A stretch of DNA of 64,000 bases from Streptomyces dengpaensis. GTDB lineage: Bacteria > Actinomycetota > Actinomycetes > Streptomycetales > Streptomycetaceae. Of this stretch, positions 60,172 through 64,000 are shown in pieces. The notes under the pieces were generated by a model. That model did not search any database, was not told the DNA's origin, and saw only the letters and a program-made list of their open reading frames with translations. Position 1 is the first letter of the stretch; each line of letters begins with the position of its first letter. Made by a program: the position numbers and the translations under genes. The stretch covers positions 1,736,001 to 1,800,000 of the forward strand of contig NZ_CP026652.1 in NCBI RefSeq assembly GCF_002946835.1. Reading direction: 5' to 3'.

Positions 60172-60801
60172 GTGACACGACCGCCGACCGCCGCTCAGCG
60201 GCGCGTCATCGAGGCCGCCGATCCCGTGACCGGGCGCCTGAAGGGCACGGAGGCCCAGCTCGCCGCGCTGGTGAAGCGGGGGCTCGCCTTCCGGCATCCC
60301 CGCCCGCCGCACGACCACTTTCTGACGCCCGCCGGGCATCGCATACGTGAGGCGCCGCCTGAGCCGGTCGCCGCCGTGGAGGCTCCGGCGGGCGCCGAGA
60401 CGGGTGTGTTCGCCGCGCGGGTCGGCGGCGAGGAGAGCGCCGACGCCGGGCCTGCGCGCATACGTGAAGTGCACAGCGCCTGGCAGGGGCTCCTGGAGCT
60501 GCGCCGGATGACCAATCCGGACGGTGACGCCGACCGACCGTGCGGGTGGGAACGTACGCATCTGGTGCAGGCCGCCGCGCTCGCGCTGGAGGCTGCCGGG
60601 CACCGGCCGGCGGGGGCGGAGGGCGGTGGCTACCGGGTGCGGGCGACTCCGCAGCCGGAGGCCGTCGCCGTACGCGAGCCGGATCCCGGGGCGCTGCGCG
60701 CCTGCGCGGCCACGCTGGAGAAGGCGGGCTGGCAGGTCGGCGAGCACACGGAGCCGCGCACGGGGGTGCGGTATGTGCTGGCTTCTCCCAGACGCGCGTG
60801 A
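60172..60801 (+). CDS. Conserved hypothetical actinobacterial protein
   Basis: 209 residues from GTG, with GGGAG seven bases upstream. The N-terminal 60 residues look like a small winged-helix (AQLAALVKRGLAFRHPRPPH, then DHFLTPAGHRIRE), followed by a linker and a second part REVHSAWQGLLELRRMTNPD ... GWERTHLVQAAALALEAAGH. No firm family is known to me. Probably DNA- or nucleotide-related, by the HTH-like start only. Confidence 0.6.
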   Translation: MTRPPTAAQRRVIEAADPVTGRLKGTEAQLAALVKRGLAFRHPRPPHDHFLTPAGHRIREAPPEPVAAVEAPAGAETGVFAARVGGEESADAGPARIREVHSAWQGLLELRRMTNPDGDADRPCGWERTHLVQAAALALEAAGHRPAGAEGGGYRVRATPQPEAVAVREPDPGALRACAATLEKAGWQVGEHTEPRTGVRYVLASPRRA

Positions 60802-60886
60802 AGCACTGAAACGGCTTGCTGTACAACGGAGTTGAATATGTACCGTCGTCCTGAGCGTCGTAGAAGTTGCGCGTCGCGGGGAGTCC

Positions 60887-60958
60887 GACCGCCGTAGAAC
60901 CGCCGTAGAAGTACCGACCGCCGTAGAACCGCCGTAGAAGTACCGACCGCCGTAGAAG
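60887..60958. repeat. 29-bp tandem repeats before the thioesterase
   Basis: GACCGCCGTAGAA begins at 60887, 60916 and 60945, period 29, each unit containing the 12-13-base subrepeat ACCGCCGTAGAA twice. The array ends ~10 bases before the thioesterase start, so copy number changes the leader length. Confidence 0.8.
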
Positions 60959-60966
60959 GGAAAGTC

Positions 60967-61389
60967 GTGGCAGAGCCGTTTTCCGTCGCAGTGACCGTCC
61001 GCGGGTACGAGACCGATGTGCAGGGACACCTCAACCAAAGCGTGTATCTGCAGTACGCGGAGCACGCCCGCTGGTCGCTGCTGCATGCGGCCGGGATCAG
61101 CCAGACGGAGCTGACAGGCAGGGGCGTGGGACCGGTCGTCCTGGAGACGAAGATCCGCTACCTGCGGGAGCTGCGCGCGGGGGACGAGGTCGAGGTGACG
61201 TGCGCCTTCGCCTGGGGCGAAGGCAAGAGCTTCCGCGTCGAGCAGACGATCCGGAAGACGGACGGCACGGTGTCCGCCGAGATCTCGTCCGTAGGCGGAC
61301 TGCTGGACCTCAAGGAGCGCAAGCTGGTCGCCGACCCTCGGGAGGCCTTCAAGGCGCTGGTCGCCGACCCGCAGATGTTCGATCTCTGA
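60967..61389 (+). CDS. Hot-dog fold acyl-CoA thioesterase
   Basis: 140 residues. The 4-hydroxybenzoyl-CoA thioesterase-type pattern is present: RGYETDVQGHLNQSVYLQYA (catalytic Asp in DxxGHxN), EHARWSLLHAAGI, VLETKIRYLRELRAGDEVEV. GTG start with AGGGA eight bases upstream. It hydrolyses an acyl- or aromatic acyl-CoA. Confidence 0.88.
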   Translation: MAEPFSVAVTVRGYETDVQGHLNQSVYLQYAEHARWSLLHAAGISQTELTGRGVGPVVLETKIRYLRELRAGDEVEVTCAFAWGEGKSFRVEQTIRKTDGTVSAEISSVGGLLDLKERKLVADPREAFKALVADPQMFDL

Positions 61390-61423
61390 TCCGCAGGCTC
61401 GATTTCTGATCCGCAGGCTCGGG

Positions 61424-61660
61424 CAAGGTGGCGAGGCCCGCGGTGAACAGGCAGGCGCCGGTGAGGAAGGTCAGTTCAGTGGCGGAGAGGCCCACGGCCG
61501 CGCCGACGATCAGGGGTGGGGCGACCACTCCGGCGTACATGGCGGCCACATGCTGGAGGCCGCTGGTCGCCATATTCAGGGCGGGGAGTTTCTCGTCAAC
61601 TGAATGCTTGTGCGGACCAGTTGGTGCTGCATCGATGCTGGGCTCGGGCTGGGCGGCCAC
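61424..61660 (-). pseudogene. 5' remnant of an NCS2 purine permease
   Basis: 79 codons starting with GTG after GGAGGA: VDEKLPALNMATSGLQHVAA, MYAGVVAPPLIVGAAVGLSA, TELTFLTGACLFTAGLATL. This is the first ~80 residues of a uric acid/xanthine permease (nucleobase:cation symporter 2), which normally continues to ~450 residues. After ATL the sequence becomes unrelated and stops. The original gene presumably imported urate or xanthine for the deaminase and uricase next to it. Confidence 0.85.
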
Positions 61661-61948
61661 GGCGGCTCCTCCGGTCGGTTACACGTCGGCGTTGACGCGG
61701 GGTTCAGGGAGGTGATGCGCGGTCGTGCGGGACCGGGACGGAAACCGTTCGGGAACGGTGACCCTTCCGGGGCGCGCACGATCATGCACGCCCCGGACAC
61801 GGCCGCCATGGACCCCCGCTCGGGTCCACAGCTACCGGCCGAGGGCCGTCCCCCTCGGCCGGAGATCAAGCGCGTACGGCTCCACGTGCCGTACAACTGC
61901 TGCTGCAAGTGCCGTACGACGCAGGGCATTTGCCTGCGCCGGTCGGCG
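61661..61948. other. Intergenic region between the deaminase and the permease remnant
   Basis: No gene is supported. GTGCCGTAC repeats near 61890 and 61910. It would hold the promoter of the lost permease. Confidence 0.3.
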
Positions 61949-63349
61949 TCAGCCCCGCGCGGCGATCTCCGCGAGGCGCTGCGCCTCTTCCCGCGTGGAG
62001 CGGGCGACGGCGTCCTCGTCGACGTGCAGCAGGCGGGTGTCCTCGACGACAGGATTGCCGCCCACGAGGGAGAGCGTGACCGGGGCCGCCGCTCCGAAGA
62101 CCAGCGCGGTCACCGGGTCGGCGATCGAGGCGTGCGCCAGGGTGTCCAGCTTCCACAGGACGAGGTCGGCGAGCTTGCCCGCCTCCAGGGAGCCGATCTC
62201 CGCGGCGCGGCCCAGGACTTGGGCGCCGCCGTACGTGCCGAGGCGCAGCGCCTGGCGGGCGTTCAGGGCGGCCTCGCGGTGGGCGCCGAGGCGGTTGATG
62301 AGGAGTGCGTTGCGCAGTTCGGTGTGCAGCTCGCCCGACTCGTTCGACGCGGTGCCGTCGACGCCGAGGCCGACGGGGACGCCGGCCGCCAGCATGTCGG
62401 GGACGCGCGCGATGCCTGCCGCCAGGCGGGCGTTGGAGGAGGGGCAGTGGGCCACACCCGTCTTCGTACGGGCGAAGGCGGCGATGTCGGAGTCGTTCAT
62501 GTGGACGCAGTGCGCCATCCACACGTCCTCGCCGAGCCAGCCGGTGGATGCGAAGTAGTCGGTCGGGCCCATGCCGAAGAGTTCGTGGCAGAACTTCTCC
62601 TCCTCGACGGTCTCGCTGCCGTGGGTGTGCAGGCGTACGCCGAGGCGGCGGGCCAGTTCGGCGCCCTGCTTCATCAGCTCGGTGGAGACAGAGAACGGCG
62701 AGCAGGGGGCGACCGCGACCTGGGTCATCGCGTCGAAGGAGGCGTCGTGGTGCTTTCCGACGGTCTCCTCGGTGGCGGCGAGGGCGCCTTCGATGGTCTC
62801 GACGGCGAAGTCCGGCGGCAGACCGCCGTCCTTCTCGCTGCGGTCCATGGAGCCGCGGGCGAGGGTGAAGCGGACGCCCGTCTCGCGGGCGGCCCGGATG
62901 ATGGCGCCGGACAGGTCGCCGGAGCCCTTCGGGAAGACGTAGTGGTGGTCCATGGCGGTGGTGACGCCGCCGCGGGCCATCATGGCGAGGGAGCCCTGCG
63001 CGGCGGCGTACACCATCTTCTCGTCGATGTGCGCCCAGGTCGGGTAGAGGGCGACGAGCCAGTTGAAGAGGTTGTGGTCCGTGGCCAGGCCGCGGGTGAT
63101 CCACTGGTAGAAGTGGTGATGGGTGTTCACCAGGCCGGGCGTGGCCAGGTGACCTGTGCCGTCGACGCGGCGGACCACGTTCTCCAGGTTCTCGGGAGCC
63201 TTTCCGGTGCCCACCGACTCGATCTTGTTGCCGGCGACGACGATGTGGCCGGACGCGTACTCGGTGTCGGTGGCGTCCACGGTCGCGATCGCGCAGTTCT
63301 CGATGACGATGCGCGGGGCTGCTGCCGGTGCTGCTGCCGGTGCTGCCAT
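61949..63349 (-). CDS. 8-oxoguanine deaminase-type amidohydrolase
   Basis: 466 residues. Metal-dependent deaminase of the cytosine/guanine deaminase superfamily: LVNTHHHFYQWITRG (HxH metal ligands), RLHTHGSETVEEEKFCHELF, WMAHCVHMNDSDI and GLGVDGTASNESGELHTELR (catalytic Asp). Length and the GLATDHNLFNWLVALYPTW segment fit 8-oxoguanine deaminase, giving urate, which the adjacent uricase would oxidise. Confidence 0.88.
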   Translation of the reverse strand: MAAPAAAPAAAPRIVIENCAIATVDATDTEYASGHIVVAGNKIESVGTGKAPENLENVVRRVDGTGHLATPGLVNTHHHFYQWITRGLATDHNLFNWLVALYPTWAHIDEKMVYAAAQGSLAMMARGGVTTAMDHHYVFPKGSGDLSGAIIRAARETGVRFTLARGSMDRSEKDGGLPPDFAVETIEGALAATEETVGKHHDASFDAMTQVAVAPCSPFSVSTELMKQGAELARRLGVRLHTHGSETVEEEKFCHELFGMGPTDYFASTGWLGEDVWMAHCVHMNDSDIAAFARTKTGVAHCPSSNARLAAGIARVPDMLAAGVPVGLGVDGTASNESGELHTELRNALLINRLGAHREAALNARQALRLGTYGGAQVLGRAAEIGSLEAGKLADLVLWKLDTLAHASIADPVTALVFGAAAPVTLSLVGGNPVVEDTRLLHVDEDAVARSTREEAQRLAEIAARG

Positions 63350-63453
63350 GGCGGTGCGTCCTTTGTCTCTCAGGAGCGGTGTCTCAGGAGCGGTGTCTCA
63401 AGAGCGCTCTCGCGGGGGGCGATCTCTCGGGTGCGGTGGGGCACGGCAGGGTG
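63350..63453. repeat. 14-bp tandem repeat between uricase and deaminase
   Basis: TCTCAGGAGCGGTG or close variants occur at 63368, 63382 and 63396, period 14. The repeat ends before the uricase stop at 63454. Confidence 0.7.
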
Positions 63454-64000
63454 TCAGAGGTTGGTCATGTCGACCGGGATCCGCGGCTCGGCGCCGTCCC
63501 GCAGGATCGTGGCCTCGATGAGGCCGTACGGGCGGTCGGCCGCGAAGTAGACAGCCCCATCGGCGGTATCGTTCTCGAGCCCGAACGGCTTCAGGTCCAC
63601 CAGGAAGTGGTGCTTGTTCGGGAGCGAGAAGCGGACCTCGTCGATCTCGCCGCGGTTCTCGATGATCCGCGAACCCATCTGGTACAGGGTCTGCTGGAGC
63701 GACAGCGAGTACGTCTCCGCGAAGGCCTGGAGCATGTGCTTCCTGACCTGGTCGTAGGACTTCTCCCAGTCGGGCATCTTCTGCTCGTCACCAGTCCAGT
63801 TGAAGCGCCAGCGGCCGGAGACCTCGGTGGCCAGGATGCGGTCGTACGCCTCGGGGAGCGTCGTGTACTTGTCCTTGACGTAGCCCCAGAACTCGGAGTT
63901 CGTCGAGTTCATCACGACGAGGTCCTTCAGCCCTGAGATGACCTCCCACGTCTCACCGTCATAGGTGATCTGGGTGAGGCGGGTCTCCTGGCCCTTGCGG
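63454..64000 (-). CDS. Uricase (urate oxidase), 5' part beyond the window
   Basis: 182 codons of the C-terminal half are visible, up to the right edge; the start lies outside. Typical segments are LTQITYDGETWEVISGLKDL, VMNSTNSEFWGYVKDKYTTL, VSGRWRFNWT, YSLSLQQTLYQMGSRIIENR, FSLPNKHHFLVDLKPFGLEN and RPYGLIEATI. These are the conserved T-fold pieces of cofactor-free uricases, including the conserved SEFWGY block and KHH. It converts urate to 5-hydroxyisourate. Sits upstream of 8-oxoguanine deaminase in the same direction. Confidence 0.93.
   Translation of the reverse strand, partial: RKGQETRLTQITYDGETWEVISGLKDLVVMNSTNSEFWGYVKDKYTTLPEAYDRILATEVSGRWRFNWTGDEQKMPDWEKSYDQVRKHMLQAFAETYSLSLQQTLYQMGSRIIENRGEIDEVRFSLPNKHHFLVDLKPFGLENDTADGAVYFAADRPYGLIEATILRDGAEPRIPVDMTNL

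Overview
The window looks like a Streptomyces chromosome: GC is very high, GTG starts are common, four-base start/stop overlaps (ATGA, GTGA) couple operon genes, and many products belong to typical streptomycete families (SWIM/SNF2 pair, ROK sugar kinase cluster, DUF5955, DUF6153, purine catabolism with malate synthase). All assignments come from reading the sequence; no search was run.

Layout. (1) About 1-12.7 kb is an accessory defence region. A Gabija pair (gajA, gajB) and a CoiA-like putative nuclease lie between two copies of a ~150-bp imperfect direct repeat. These are followed by an excisionase-like gene, an IS110-family transposase, a SUKH-domain protein, a frameshifted small gene, a DUF6000 protein and a putative abortive-infection nuclease. 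A second, 59-bp hairpin-forming direct repeat flanks the 5.9-12.3 kb part, and a tyrosine-recombinase C-terminal remnant sits at the edge near 12.6 kb. (2) 12.7-16.9 kb is a dormancy/stress-like group: K+ channel-like protein, universal stress protein, Acg-type nitroreductase, PPK2 and a truncated CBS-BON remnant. (3) 17.2-22.3 kb holds a SWIM-protein/SNF2-helicase operon. (4) 22.4-29.2 kb is a sugar or polyol uptake cluster: lipoprotein, permease, ATPase, ROK kinase and small membrane protein, with a GntR regulator divergent from a Gfo/Idh dehydrogenase. (5) 29.25-29.94 kb is a scar of three gene fragments. (6) 31.1-37.7 kb is allantoin catabolism: an allantoinase-allantoicase in one uninterrupted frame, IclR regulator, MocA-like nucleotidyltransferase and malate synthase. 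The end of the window (61.4-64 kb) carries a truncated purine permease, an 8-oxoguanine deaminase and uricase. Together they suggest a route from purine to urate to allantoin to glyoxylate to malate.

(7) 39.0-49.6 kb is a second accessory island bounded by a decayed integrase and an IS701-type transposase tail. It holds two closely related MarR regulators, flavin reductases, an LLM flavin oxidoreductase pair, an internally deleted SDR, and a membrane/PEP-synthase-like operon. A repeated motif TTGY-N8-GCAA precedes most of these transcription units and looks like a local MarR regulon. (8) 49.7-53.0 kb has two divergent IucA/IucC siderophore synthetases separated by five phased 19-bp repeats. 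(9) 53.0-61.4 kb holds a secreted vWA protein pair, HxlR regulator plus alanine-type aminotransferase, a metal-linked group (DUF4396, DUF305, DUF6153) with a CsoR-like operator, a histidine phosphatase and a thioesterase.
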